From assembly GCF_004005375.1 (NCBI RefSeq), contig NZ_RZUF01000020.1:25386-89385 (forward strand): 64,000 bases of DNA, written 5' to 3'. The stretch's first letter is position 1. The number at the start of each line of letters is the position of its first letter. Position numbers and translations under genes: made by a program. The DNA is from Rheinheimera sediminis. GTDB lineage: Bacteria; Pseudomonadota; Gammaproteobacteria; Enterobacterales; Alteromonadaceae. The notes under the pieces were generated by a model, which saw nothing but the letters and a program-made list of their open reading frames with translations, searched no databases and had not been told where the DNA came from. Below are positions 18,053 to 27,545 of the stretch, piece by piece.

Positions 18053-18425
18053 GACAAACAGCAAAAAACAGATCACACCAGAGCAACTGATACAGCAGCA
18101 ACTGGACGCTTATAACAGCAAAGATACCTCAGCCTGGCTGGCTTGTTATCATCCTGATGCAGTACAGCTGGATTTTCACGGCCTAGTGTTGGCGCGCGGT
18201 CACGGTGAAATGCAGCAGCGGATCAGCCAGCGTTTTGCTGAAGCTGATTTGCATGCGCAGCTACTAAACCGGATAGTGATGGGGGAGTGGGTGATTGACC
18301 ACGAACTTATTCAGCGTAATTTCCCAGAAGGCCGGGGTCAGATTGAACTCTTATGCAGTTATCAGGTGAAACAGGGTCTTATCGTCAAGGCCCTGTTTCA
18401 GTTCGGAGAAAAAGTGCTGTTGTAA
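18051..18425 (+). CDS. SnoaL-like / NTF2-fold protein
   Basis: A 124-residue NTF2-like protein. It begins with helix TPEQLIQQQLDAYNSKDTSAWLACY, then HPDAVQLDF and a beta-sheet ending FQFGEKVLL. This is the SnoaL/steroid-isomerase-like layout and usual length. Such small cone-shaped domains may be enzymes or binding proteins, and no catalytic residues can be assigned here. It lies 87 bp after the flavodoxin-like gene and may be read from the same promoter. Confidence 0.8.
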   Translation: MTNSKKQITPEQLIQQQLDAYNSKDTSAWLACYHPDAVQLDFHGLVLARGHGEMQQRISQRFAEADLHAQLLNRIVMGEWVIDHELIQRNFPEGRGQIELLCSYQVKQGLIVKALFQFGEKVLL

Positions 18426-18448
18426 GTCCTTTATTCAGTACCTACTTA

Positions 18449-20539
18449 TCAGTTGGATTTACTAGCATCAGGCACCAGCTTATAAATATCGCCTTTGGGC
18501 AAGCCAGCTTTGACATAAAAAAGCTGTTGGTTTTCAATAGCGTAATGATGGACAAAACGTTCGGGCGTCTCGAGCAGCAGGCTGTTTTCCTTGCTCTGTA
18601 GCTGGTACTGTCGTATGCCCTGATCCGGCTGATAATAATAAATCTGCCCTTCGGATAAGCTCCAGTTGAGCCAGTTGATTTTGTTAAAATCAGCGATCAG
18701 TAACTGCTCTTCTGCGGTGGTTAAATCCAGCTGAAATAAGCCGTCCTGATGAAATTTGCTGAAATACAGCTGTCCCTGCAGCAGATAACCGCTGTAACCA
18801 CCCTGAGTTGTCAGTTGAGTGGTGGCTGCGGTGCTTAAATCCAGTTGCCATAGTTGCCAGTCGCCACTTTGTTGACTGCTGTAAATAATGCCTGAACCAT
18901 CCGCTATCCAGTTAGCCACTTCCACCTGATGTTCAGGCGCGACCAGCACCCGCTGCTGGCCTGAAGCCACAATAAGTTGCCATAAGGCGCCGTCTTTGCT
19001 GAAGATTAACGATTCGCCATCCGGGGACCACTGCAGACGCACAAAAGCAGGGACGCCAGGCAAATCCGCCAACAGGTATTCGTTTTGGCCAGCAGGCTGC
19101 AACCAGATCTGATCTTTGCCATGGCGCTGGCTTAAAAAGGCTAAGTCGCCTTTGTGGTTCACCCTCGGCATGCGGTCAATTTTACTGCTGCCTATACGGA
19201 TCCTTGCTTTATTGTTGCTCAAATCCTGCTGCCAGATATCGGCGTTCAGCTCATAATCAGCGTAATAGATCTGTTGATTGGAAACCGCAAGCGACTGCAC
19301 AGTACGGCCTGTATAAAATAAAAACTCCAGCTGGTCTGTGTCGAAACTGTATTGCAGCAATTCAGCGCCTTTGCTTAGTAACAACTGATTGCCTAACCAG
19401 TCTATCTGCGTGGCTTTAAGCGGCAGAATTTTTTGCTGTAACACCACAAAACTGCTGCTGTCGAGAATCAGCAGCAAAGTCTGCTGATTTTCCATATAAC
19501 GTAAAACTGCCAGCTTTTTGCCATCATCGGACTCAGCAAAAGTCAACTCTCCGGTAGGGCTTTCTGAACTGAGCGGATTGGTGATCTGCTGTTTAGCTGT
19601 GGTATCCAAACGGTAACGGCTCAAAGCATAAGGTTGGGTTTTGTCGGCTCTGTCGCGCAGATAAAAACCTTTACTGTCGTTTTGCCAACTAAGCTTTACA
19701 GCTGCATCTGTAGTGCACTGGGCTACTGTTTTTTTCTGCTCAGGCTTGTCGAGTAAAAACCACTCGACAACACAGCTTTGCTGGTTTTGTTTTACCCATA
19801 AAATTTGCAAAGCATCTGGGCTTAATGCTGCGGTGCTGATGTCATTTTCCTCTGACAACAGCTGGAGTTGGTCTTTACCCTGTTGTAACAGCAGCTGTTT
19901 TTTTTCTGCCTGTGAAGAGAAATACAACAGTACAGCGCCATCAGCGCTGAGGCTGAGATCATACTCAACACCCTGAGCATGGCTGACGGGTACTGGGGCT
20001 GTCATATAAGGCGTAGTTAGTTGTTCTGGCGCAGGAGCTAACGTAATAAAAAACCACCAGACAAAAAATAGCAAAGGGGATGTCCAAAGTAAGGCTAATC
20101 CCAATTTGGTTTTAAAGCCGGAGCTTTTCACTGCAACAACTGCAGGTGTTGCAGTTTGAGTTATGAGGGCAGGCTCTGTAACTGATTCGACCTTTTGCTG
20201 TTGTAGTGATTCGACAGTCAGAGGCTGACAAAGCCGATAGCCAACCTTAGGCAGAGTTTCAATGTAAGTTGTTGCAGAGTCCAGCTGAGCAAAAGCCTTG
20301 CGTAATAACGACACCGACTTATTAATGGCGCTTTCGCTGACCACGCGACCTGCCCACAGCTGTTCAATCATTTGATCTCGGCTCAGTTGGCCTTGCTCTG
20401 CTGCAATAAAAAGCGACAACAGCTGATAGGCTTGAGGTTCCAGATACAAGCTTTCTGTTGACGAGCTTAGCTCACGGCTGTTGGGATCAAAGGTCAGTTG
20501 ACCAATCAATAATCGCTGATGAGTGTGGTGTGCAGGCAT
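18449..20539 (-). CDS. CadC/ToxR-type membrane-bound regulator with C-terminal beta-propeller
   Basis: A 696-residue protein. Residues 8-105 form an OmpR/ToxR-type winged helix (LYLEPQAYQLLSLF, VVSESAINKSVSLLRKAF, YIETLPKVGYRL). A single transmembrane segment lies at about 145-167. The rest is a set of WD40/TolB-like (PD40) propeller blades, for example RLQWSPDGESLIFSKDG. The DNA-binding part would be cytoplasmic and the propeller periplasmic, as in CadC-like one-component sensors. The signal sensed is unknown. It is divergent from three exported hydrolases, which are likely targets by position. Confidence 0.88.
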   Translation of the reverse strand: MPAHHTHQRLLIGQLTFDPNSRELSSSTESLYLEPQAYQLLSLFIAAEQGQLSRDQMIEQLWAGRVVSESAINKSVSLLRKAFAQLDSATTYIETLPKVGYRLCQPLTVESLQQQKVESVTEPALITQTATPAVVAVKSSGFKTKLGLALLWTSPLLFFVWWFFITLAPAPEQLTTPYMTAPVPVSHAQGVEYDLSLSADGAVLLYFSSQAEKKQLLLQQGKDQLQLLSEENDISTAALSPDALQILWVKQNQQSCVVEWFLLDKPEQKKTVAQCTTDAAVKLSWQNDSKGFYLRDRADKTQPYALSRYRLDTTAKQQITNPLSSESPTGELTFAESDDGKKLAVLRYMENQQTLLLILDSSSFVVLQQKILPLKATQIDWLGNQLLLSKGAELLQYSFDTDQLEFLFYTGRTVQSLAVSNQQIYYADYELNADIWQQDLSNNKARIRIGSSKIDRMPRVNHKGDLAFLSQRHGKDQIWLQPAGQNEYLLADLPGVPAFVRLQWSPDGESLIFSKDGALWQLIVASGQQRVLVAPEHQVEVANWIADGSGIIYSSQQSGDWQLWQLDLSTAATTQLTTQGGYSGYLLQGQLYFSKFHQDGLFQLDLTTAEEQLLIADFNKINWLNWSLSEGQIYYYQPDQGIRQYQLQSKENSLLLETPERFVHHYAIENQQLFYVKAGLPKGDIYKLVPDASKSN

Positions 20540-20601
20540 AGATCAAAAAGTCCGGAAAGATGCTTTGGCTAAGGGTAAGCTTTTTATCATAAAAATGTCC
20601 T

Positions 20602-20644
20602 TAACACTTGTGTTATTGCCGTCTTTTTCTGATGCAACATCAGA
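20602..20644. promoter_or_regulatory. Two palindromes in the divergent regulator/hydrolase intergenic region
   Basis: TAACACTTGTGTTA (20602-20615) is a perfect 14-bp palindrome. TCTGATG-CAA-CATCAGA (20628-20644) has two perfect 7-bp arms. Both lie between the divergent regulator and hydrolase start codons and are candidate operators. Confidence 0.5.
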
Positions 20645-20666
20645 GTTTTATTGATGGAGAACCCTA

Positions 20667-21683
20667 ATGACCCTGTTGAAGTCGCTGTTGTTTTACGCTG
20701 TGATTGGCTGGATAAGTACGGCAGAAGTCAAAGCTGCAGAAGCCTTACCTGAAGGCGTGAGGATCATTAAAGCTGGCGGCGCCGGGTTTCAGCTGCGCTC
20801 TGCAGGGCTGGAACACAAAGGGCCTGCCGTCGTATTGCTGTCTGGCCCCAATGAGCACTGGCATAGTGACAGTGGTTGGTTTGCTCTACTGCAACCGGTA
20901 CTGGCCGAAAAGTACCGAACTTATGCCATAGACAGATTGGGGCAGGGCCTGAGTTCAGAGGTAAATAATCCATCCTACAGGCGTTTTGCAGAGGATTTAG
21001 CCTTAGTTTTGGCAGAGTTAGATGAACCGGAAATCTTGCTGCTTAGTTTTGCCAGCAGTTCTGTGGCCGGTTTGTTATTTGCTCATCAGAATTCCACACT
21101 AAAGATCCTTGGGCTGCTGCTGATTGACCCTGATATTCCTCTGCCTGGCTCCATTGCTTTGTACAAAGGTTATCCGGCCTATTGGTATAAGGCGAATCTG
21201 GCACAACTTTTACCTGCATTAAAAACCGGGGTCTGGACAGAGCGTACTGCGAAAAAGCTGCAGCAGGAACGGCTACTGGTGCAAAAGTTAGTGCCGGCAG
21301 ACTATGCCAGCTACATGGACTGGACTTATTTTGACTTTATGGCACAGCAGCGACTACGAATTGAACGTCAACAAAACAGGGCGAAAGAAATTGCTGCCTA
21401 CGCTGACGATTTGGATGCCTATCAGGCTCTGCCTTTTTACACTAAGCGGCCAGTGTCTGTGATTAATTCAGACTTTGAGCAACAACAAATCAACCAAAAC
21501 CCAGAACAAAAATCACAGTTTCTACTCTGGCAGCAGGAAGGGGATGTTTGGAGCAAACAACAGGCAGAGCGCTCTGGTGGTCAGTATATAGAACTTCAAC
21601 ATTCTGACCATCTGGTGCTTTTTCAGCAGCCTGCAGTGATCACAGAGGCTGTGGATTGGTTAATGGCGTTCCCTGTAAAATAA
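20667..21683 (+). CDS. Exported alpha/beta hydrolase, atypical nucleophile elbow
   Basis: A 338-residue protein. It has a signal peptide (ending ...STAEVKAAEA), then an alpha/beta-hydrolase core with VVLLSGPNEHWHSDSGW (oxyanion region), YAIDRLGQGLS and a C-terminal SDHLVLFQQP carrying the likely catalytic His. The usual GxSxG elbow is replaced by a Ser-rich SFASSSVAG. Ser in that stretch could still serve, but the motif is not canonical. It is the first gene of the string opposite the CadC-like regulator, with a GGAG ribosome binding site. Substrate unknown. Confidence 0.8.
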   Translation: MTLLKSLLFYAVIGWISTAEVKAAEALPEGVRIIKAGGAGFQLRSAGLEHKGPAVVLLSGPNEHWHSDSGWFALLQPVLAEKYRTYAIDRLGQGLSSEVNNPSYRRFAEDLALVLAELDEPEILLLSFASSSVAGLLFAHQNSTLKILGLLLIDPDIPLPGSIALYKGYPAYWYKANLAQLLPALKTGVWTERTAKKLQQERLLVQKLVPADYASYMDWTYFDFMAQQRLRIERQQNRAKEIAAYADDLDAYQALPFYTKRPVSVINSDFEQQQINQNPEQKSQFLLWQQEGDVWSKQQAERSGGQYIELQHSDHLVLFQQPAVITEAVDWLMAFPVK

Positions 21684-21767
21684 ATACTCACTGACTCTGG
21701 TTACAGCGGTGAAGGCTCAAGGTAGACTTGGCTTTTGTTTTATGATCAGTTGTGAGTTCAATAGCTT

Positions 21768-22790
21768 ATGTTCAAGATGTTCGTTATCCCTTTTTTATTT
21801 TTCTCTGGTTATATAGTGGGTGCAGATGCGCCACTTTCTGCCTCTAATGCAGAATTTTTATCTAAACAGATACAAGAAAAAATGGAAGGTCGCCCCGAGT
21901 TTCAGGGCTCAGCCCTGCTCATGCAATGGACAGAAGTTTTATGGCACTATCAGCAAGGCAGCACTTCACAGGGTAAGCCTTTTGATCAACATAGCGCATT
22001 TTTTGTTGGCTCCATCAGTAAAACTCTGGCTGCTGTGTTAGTGATGCAGCAGGTGCAGAATGGTACTCTGGATTTACAGGCACCGGTCAAACACTATTTA
22101 CCTGAACTTAAACAGCCTTGGACTGCGTCAGTACGAGTTGCTGATTTGCTGAGCCATAGTTCTGGTCTGGTGGATATCAGTACCCAGCAGAGCTATGGTC
22201 AGTTTCGTTATAACAATTTAAATTTCCAGTTGTTGGGGCAAATTCTGACTGCTGTCACAAAGCGCCCATATGCTGAGTTGGCTGAGCAATTGTTGCAGCA
22301 ATGCCAGATGCACAGCTCTGGTTTTGCCAACAAGGCTGACGTGGTAAATCAGGGCTGGCATGAAGAGCAAGGCCGGCTAAAAACCATCACAGGTTTTATG
22401 CCAGTTGAAGCAGAGCCCAGTGGTGGTTTAGTTTCATCCGCTGCTGATATTGCATTGTTACCTTTGTGCATGAGACAGCAGCTAACAAAAACGAGTCTGC
22501 AACAAATGACAACACCACAGCTGTTACGTCCGCACCGATGGGGTGAAGTCTATTACAGTTATGGGCTGCAAATTTCGCACACTGCAGCAGGAGTTGAATG
22601 GAGTCATAGCGGTTATATTCCTGGTTATGTCTCAGTTTTTAATCATTTCCCTCAGCATCAACTGACCTTAGTCGTGCTGGAGAATCAATCGTTGGACCCG
22701 GCCAATCTCGCCAGAGCCGCTTATTATCATGACAAATTAAGGCGCTCAGTCATTCAGATGCTGAGTCAAATGAATAAGGACAAGGGATGA
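21768..22790 (+). CDS. Exported serine hydrolase, class C beta-lactamase/DD-peptidase family
   Basis: A 340-residue protein with a signal peptide followed by a penicillin-binding-like serine hydrolase domain. The Ser-x-x-Lys motif is in GSISKTL, the Tyr-x-Asn motif in RYNNLNF, and the HSG motif (in place of KTG) in WSHSGYIPGY. Members include esterases, D-aminopeptidases and beta-lactamases. Nothing here proves antibiotic hydrolysis. It overlaps the following lipase-like gene by four bases, indicating an operon. Confidence 0.85.
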   Translation: MFKMFVIPFLFFSGYIVGADAPLSASNAEFLSKQIQEKMEGRPEFQGSALLMQWTEVLWHYQQGSTSQGKPFDQHSAFFVGSISKTLAAVLVMQQVQNGTLDLQAPVKHYLPELKQPWTASVRVADLLSHSSGLVDISTQQSYGQFRYNNLNFQLLGQILTAVTKRPYAELAEQLLQQCQMHSSGFANKADVVNQGWHEEQGRLKTITGFMPVEAEPSGGLVSSAADIALLPLCMRQQLTKTSLQQMTTPQLLRPHRWGEVYYSYGLQISHTAAGVEWSHSGYIPGYVSVFNHFPQHQLTLVVLENQSLDPANLARAAYYHDKLRRSVIQMLSQMNKDKG

Positions 22791-23830
22791 AGTTTCACTA
22801 CACATTAATAGCCGCTGCGTTGTTATCTGGTTTTATTATCAAAGACGTCAAGGCTGCGGATAATTATACGGCCGCATATCAACAGCAGATTCAACCCTTC
22901 TGGCAAACTGTGACACCACAGCAACTGAAGTTGTCAGATGGCAACATCTTACATTATGTAGTCATCACACCCACTGTGGTAACAGCCACAATAGTGGTGG
23001 TTAATGGCCGCACTGAATCTTATCTGAAGTATCAGGAACTGGCTTATCAACTGACCCAGCAGGGGTATCAGGTGTTGATGTTTGATCACAGAGGACAGGG
23101 CCTGTCGAGTCGTTTAACCGATAATCCACACAAAGGTCATGTAGACGATTTTCAGCATTATATTGATGATATGCATCAACTGGTCAGTCGGGTTGTGCTG
23201 GCAGATAAAGAGCAAGTGGATAAAAAACTACCTTTGTATCTGCTAGGCCATTCTATGGGGGGCGCTATCAGTACCTTGTATTTACAGCAGCACCCCGACG
23301 TATTTCAAAAAGCGGCTTTGTCCGCTCCTATGCATGGCATTAATGGCAAGCTGGCATATGACGAATGGGACGCCTGTCGTCTGGCATCAACAGTGACATT
23401 GTTTTCCACAGAAGGTTATGCCGGTTTTGCTGACAAGCCTTATGTGGCCGGTTCTTTTGATGGCAATGAGCTGACTGGCTCAAAACAGCGTTATCAGTGG
23501 ATGCAAACTTTGTATCAGGATAATCCACAGCTGCAATTAGGCGGTGCTACCTGGGGCTGGCTGGATCAGGCTTGCGCCGTATTACCTCAAATGCGGCAGC
23601 AAGCCAAGACCATAAAAATTCCAGTGCTGGTGATGCAGGCAGAGCTGGACACTATAGTGTCAGCACATGCACAACAAGAGTTTTGCACCCTGTTGGCGGA
23701 AAACTCAAATTCAGGCTGTGTCGGTGGTTTGCAGGTGATTAAAGGCGCTAAACACGAACTCTTGTTCGAGCAGGATGAAATTCGTCAGCAGGTGCTGGAC
23801 AAGGTGCTGGCGCATTTTGCATCAGAGTAA
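22787..23830 (+). CDS. Exported alpha/beta hydrolase, lysophospholipase L2 (PldB)-like
   Basis: A 347-residue protein with a signal peptide (ending ...KDVKAADN) and a full serine-hydrolase core. VVVNGRTESYLKYQELAY and MFDHRGQGLSSRL are the typical PldB-like segments, LLGHSMGGA holds the nucleophile, and AELDTIV and GAKHELLFE supply the acid and His. PldB-type enzymes release fatty acids from lysophospholipids or monoglycerides. The signal peptide suggests periplasmic action, whereas E. coli PldB is inner-membrane associated on the cytoplasmic side. It is coupled to the preceding gene. Confidence 0.85.
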   Translation: MKFHYTLIAAALLSGFIIKDVKAADNYTAAYQQQIQPFWQTVTPQQLKLSDGNILHYVVITPTVVTATIVVVNGRTESYLKYQELAYQLTQQGYQVLMFDHRGQGLSSRLTDNPHKGHVDDFQHYIDDMHQLVSRVVLADKEQVDKKLPLYLLGHSMGGAISTLYLQQHPDVFQKAALSAPMHGINGKLAYDEWDACRLASTVTLFSTEGYAGFADKPYVAGSFDGNELTGSKQRYQWMQTLYQDNPQLQLGGATWGWLDQACAVLPQMRQQAKTIKIPVLVMQAELDTIVSAHAQQEFCTLLAENSNSGCVGGLQVIKGAKHELLFEQDEIRQQVLDKVLAHFASE

Positions 23831-23874
23831 AAATACTAAGCGGCAGAGATAGCGTCAGTATATAGCAAACAAAA

Positions 23875-23894
23875 AGGCCACCTTGCGGTGGCCT
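23875..23894 (-). terminator. Rho-independent terminator of rne
   Basis: A perfect 8-bp GC-rich stem (23875-23882 with 23887-23894) with a TTGC loop is followed, read on the minus strand, by TTTTTGTT. It lies just beyond the rne stop codon. Confidence 0.9.
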
Positions 23895-23915
23895 CACTTT
23901 TGGTTTTAAGCCAGC

Positions 23916-26900
23916 TTATTCAACTGAACCAGGTTTAGTCATAGGAGCAACACTCATCTGACGGGCAGAGGCAGAGCCTCCTGGACGTTCGGAGCTGATG
24001 ACCAGAGGTCGTTCGCTATTATCCATGCCAGTGGTTTGAGCTGTAGTCTGAACTGTAGCCGGAGCTTCAGCCTCTACCACAGGTTTAGTCATATCCGCTG
24101 TGACCATTTTCGCGTATCTGTTACCAGAAATAACAGGGGCCTTTACTTCAGCTACTGCTTTTTTCACAGGCGCTTTGCGTGTTTTTGCTTTTGGCGCTTC
24201 TTCTGCCACAGCTTCAGCAACAGGCGCAGTTTCAGCAGCTACAGGTGTAGTTTCAACGACCTTAGCTGGTTCAACAGCCTCTGGCGCAGCTGCTACCGCT
24301 GGAGCTGGTGCAACAGCCTCTGGCGCAGCTGCTACCGCTGGAGCTGGTTCAACAGCCACTGGCGCAGTTTCTACCGCTGGAGCTGGTTCAACAGCCACTG
24401 GCGCAGTTTCTACCGCTGGAGCTGGTTCAACAGCCACTGGCGCAGTTTCTACCGCTGGAGCTGGTTCAACAGCCACTGGCGCAGTTTCTACCGCTGGAGC
24501 TGGTTCAACAGCCACTGGCGCAGTTTCTACCGCTGGAGCTGGTTCAACAGCCACTGGCGCAGTTTCTACCGCTGGAGCTGGTTCAACAGCCACTGGCGCA
24601 GTTTCTACCGCTGGAGCTGGTTCAACAGCCACTGGCGCAGTTTCTACCGCTGGAGCTGGTTCAACAGCCACTGGCGCAGTTTCTACCGCTGGAGCTGGTT
24701 CAACAGCCACTGGCGCAGTTTCTACCGCTGGAGCTGGTTCAACAGCCACTGGCGCAGTTTCTACCGCTGGAGCTGGTTCAACAGCCACTGGCGCAGCTTC
24801 TACCGCTGGAGCTGGTTCAACAGCCACTGGCGCAGCTTCTACCGCTGGAGCTGGTTCAACAGCCACTGGCGCAGCTTCTAACGCTGGAGCTGGTTCAACA
24901 GCCACTGGCGCAGCTTCTACCGCTGGAGCTGGTGCAGCAGCCACTGGCGCAGCTTCAACTACAACTACAGTTTCTTCTGCTGCAGTTGTGATTGGCAGAT
25001 CCAATTGTTGTTCAGTGCTTACTGCAGCGTCCTGATCTTCTGGGTAACGGGCAGCTAAAGCTTCTTCAGCTTCCTGGTCCTGTTGCTCTTTTTTACGTTT
25101 CTGACCAGCAGCGCGTAAATGACGAGGAGAACGACGGCTGCGGCTGCGGCCTTCAGCTGCTTCTTTCTCAGCATCATTGCTTTCTGCATCTGCAGTATCC
25201 ACAGTTACAGTTTCAGTTGATCCTGTTTCAATAACATCGGCTGGAACATTTGCCTGAACCGCAGCTTCAGTTTTTGCAACAACTTGTTGTACTGGTGCTG
25301 CTACTGCAATTTCAGCTACAGCTGTGTCGGTGGCGACTGGCGCAACTACAGAAGTGTCAATCACAGGAGAGGCGACTACTGAGGCTTCAACAGCTGTTGT
25401 TACTGCAACTGCGGCAACGCCTTCTTTTTCATGACGCACAGACTTTCGCATCTGACGACGTTGACGGCGCTCAACAATCTTAGTGCTATGTTCTTCGTCG
25501 TTTTCTACAGCTTTAACAGGAGCTTGACGTTCTGCCACAGGTTTTTTCTGTTCCGGACGCTCAGTACGCTCTGGTCGTTCAGCACGTTCTGCGCGCTCTC
25601 CACGTTCCTGGCGTTCACCACGTTCCTGACGAGGTTTATCCTGTCTTGGCGCTCGTTGTTCCTGGCTGCGTTCTGAAGTGCGCTCTGCTTTCGCTGGAGT
25701 AGCGTTGTCGTCTTTTGCAACTTTTTCATCCCCTTCCTGACGGCGGCGATTCTTGTTGTTACGACGTCTGTTGTTATCACGATTATTCGTGCGGCGTGGT
25801 GCTTCTTCCACTTTTACTTCAGGAGCAGGTGCTGCAGCGAACAACGATTTGAACCAGCCCACCACAGAATCGACCAAGCCAGGGCCTGTATCTTTTACTT
25901 CGGCCACTTCTACTTTACGGGCAGCAGGGGCGGGTGCTGCTGCAGCTGAGGCTTCAGCCATATTAATAGCCGACACTGCTGGTTTTTCTTTGACGTTTTC
26001 GCCAATTGGGTGATACACAGCACTGCCGACAGCAGGAGCTTTCACCATGTTGTAGCTGGATTCTTCAATCTCTTCGTCGATACGGATGCGCGTCACTTCA
26101 TAGTTTGGCGTTTCCATGTGTTCGTTAGGAATGATGTAAATCCGGATACCATGACGGCTTTCAATGCGACGCACTGAATCACGTTTTTCATTCATCAGGT
26201 AAGTGGCCACAGAAACCGGCACCTGAGCATGAATTTGACTGGTGTTGTCTTTGATCGCTTCTTCTTCGATTAAACGTAAAATCGACAGAGCGGAAGACTC
26301 AGTGCTGCGGATAGTGCCGCGGCCATGACAACGTGGACAAACGTGAGTGGCAGATTCACCCAACGAAGGACGTAAACGCTGACGTGACATTTCCAGTAAA
26401 CCAAAACGTGAAATGCGGCCGATTTGTACACGGGCACGGTCTTGTTTTACGGCGTCTTTTAAGCGGTTTTCTACTTCACGTTGATGGCGCACTGGCGTCA
26501 TATCGATGAAGTCGATCACAATCAAACCACCTAAGTCACGTAAACGTAACTGACGGGCAATTTCATCGGCTGCTTCTAAGTTGGTATTAAAAGCGGTTTC
26601 TTCGATATCACCACCTTTAGTTGCTTTTGACGAGTTGATGTCAATAGCCGTTAAAGCTTCAGTGCTGTCGATGACAATAGAGCCACCAGAAGGTAAACGC
26701 ACTTCACGGCGGAAAGCGGATTCAATCTGAGTTTCAATCTGGAAGTGCATAAACAGTGGCACTTCGCCCTGATACATTTTGACACGGTGGGCAAAATCAG
26801 GACGGAACTGCTGAATATAAACTTTGGCTTCTTCGAAAATACGTGGGTTGTCGATCAGTATTTCACCGACATCACGGCGCAGGTAATCACGAATAGCACG

Positions 26901-27545
26901 GAAAACCACGTTGCTTTCCTGATGGATCAGAAATGGTGCAGGGCGGTTTTGCGCTTCGTGTGTAATAGCAGACCAGTGCTTTAATAAGGCTTTTAAGTCG
27001 TAATCCAGCTCTTCGTGAGACTTACCCACACCAGCGGTACGAACTATTAAACCCATGCCGTCTGGCAGTTGTAATTGATCCAGCGAGTCTTTTAAATCCT
27101 GACGCTCGTCACCTTCAATACGACGGGAAATACCACCGGCGCGAGGATTGTTTGGCATCAGCACTAAATAAGAACCAGCTAAAGAGATGAATGTGGTTAA
27201 GGCTGCGCCTTTTTGGCCACGTTCTTCTTTATCGATCTGGATTATGACTTCCTGACCTTCTTTGACCACTTCTTTAATGTTAGGACGACCGTCAAAGGTA
27301 TAACCGGCAGGGAAATATTCGCGGGAGATTTCTTTCAGAGGTAAAAAGCCATGGCGTTCAGCACCATAATCGACAAAAGCAGCTTCCAGACTGGGCTCAA
27401 CCCGGGTGATTTTTCCTTTGTAGATATTGGCTTTTTTCTGTTCGTGCCCCGGGCTTTCGATATCCAGGTCGTATAATTTTTGTCCATCGACAAGTGCTAC
27501 GCGGATTTCTTCTTCCTGCGTGGCGTTAATTAACATTCTTTTCAT
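23916..27545 (-). CDS. rne: Ribonuclease E
   Basis: A 1209-residue endoribonuclease and degradosome scaffold. The N-terminal catalytic half is complete: S1 domain (about 35-125), DNase I-like site with Asp302 (LTAIDINSS) and Asp345 (VIDFIDM), and Zn-link CPRCHGRG with Cys403 and Cys406. Residues 557-570 ([14 protein letters not shown]) match the amphipathic membrane-targeting helix. Arg-rich RNA-binding stretches follow (about 590-720 and 830-850). Residues about 866-1086 are 17 tandem 13-residue Pro/Ala/Val/Glu units, and the C-terminal tail resembles the RNase E end ([14 protein letters not shown]). It is divergent from rluC, as in E. coli. Confidence 0.97.
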   Translation of the reverse strand: MKRMLINATQEEEIRVALVDGQKLYDLDIESPGHEQKKANIYKGKITRVEPSLEAAFVDYGAERHGFLPLKEISREYFPAGYTFDGRPNIKEVVKEGQEVIIQIDKEERGQKGAALTTFISLAGSYLVLMPNNPRAGGISRRIEGDERQDLKDSLDQLQLPDGMGLIVRTAGVGKSHEELDYDLKALLKHWSAITHEAQNRPAPFLIHQESNVVFRAIRDYLRRDVGEILIDNPRIFEEAKVYIQQFRPDFAHRVKMYQGEVPLFMHFQIETQIESAFRREVRLPSGGSIVIDSTEALTAIDINSSKATKGGDIEETAFNTNLEAADEIARQLRLRDLGGLIVIDFIDMTPVRHQREVENRLKDAVKQDRARVQIGRISRFGLLEMSRQRLRPSLGESATHVCPRCHGRGTIRSTESSALSILRLIEEEAIKDNTSQIHAQVPVSVATYLMNEKRDSVRRIESRHGIRIYIIPNEHMETPNYEVTRIRIDEEIEESSYNMVKAPAVGSAVYHPIGENVKEKPAVSAINMAEASAAAAPAPAARKVEVAEVKDTGPGLVDSVVGWFKSLFAAAPAPEVKVEEAPRRTNNRDNNRRRNNKNRRRQEGDEKVAKDDNATPAKAERTSERSQEQRAPRQDKPRQERGERQERGERAERAERPERTERPEQKKPVAERQAPVKAVENDEEHSTKIVERRQRRQMRKSVRHEKEGVAAVAVTTAVEASVVASPVIDTSVVAPVATDTAVAEIAVAAPVQQVVAKTEAAVQANVPADVIETGSTETVTVDTADAESNDAEKEAAEGRSRSRRSPRHLRAAGQKRKKEQQDQEAEEALAARYPEDQDAAVSTEQQLDLPITTAAEETVVVVEAAPVAAAPAPAVEAAPVAVEPAPALEAAPVAVEPAPAVEAAPVAVEPAPAVEAAPVAVEPAPAVETAPVAVEPAPAVETAPVAVEPAPAVETAPVAVEPAPAVETAPVAVEPAPAVETAPVAVEPAPAVETAPVAVEPAPAVETAPVAVEPAPAVETAPVAVEPAPAVETAPVAVEPAPAVETAPVAVEPAPAVETAPVAVEPAPAVAAAPEAVAPAPAVAAAPEAVEPAKVVETTPVAAETAPVAEAVAEEAPKAKTRKAPVKKAVAEVKAPVISGNRYAKMVTADMTKPVVEAEAPATVQTTAQTTGMDNSERPLVISSERPGGSASARQMSVAPMTKPGSVE
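24286..24948. repeat. 39-bp tandem repeat array inside rne (17 units)
   Basis: Seventeen 39-bp units run head to tail. On the plus strand there are two degenerate units (GCAGCTGCT type), eleven nearly identical GCAGTTTCT units, then four GCAGCTTCT units, the last with changed bases. They encode VE(T/A)[10 protein letters not shown] repeats in RNase E. Because 39 is a multiple of three and the unit has no stop, all three opposite-strand frames are also open; these are shadows. Confidence 0.95.

Noticed and set aside
21768..22790. Beta-lactamase resistance gene
   Set aside because: The SxxK/YxN/HSG motifs define the broad serine hydrolase family. Many members are esterases or peptidases, so resistance cannot be claimed.
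24036..25035. Long plus-strand open frames over the rne repeat array
   Set aside because: They are caused by the 39-bp unit having no stop codon in any opposite-strand frame. The products are low-complexity repeats and rne on the minus strand is certain.
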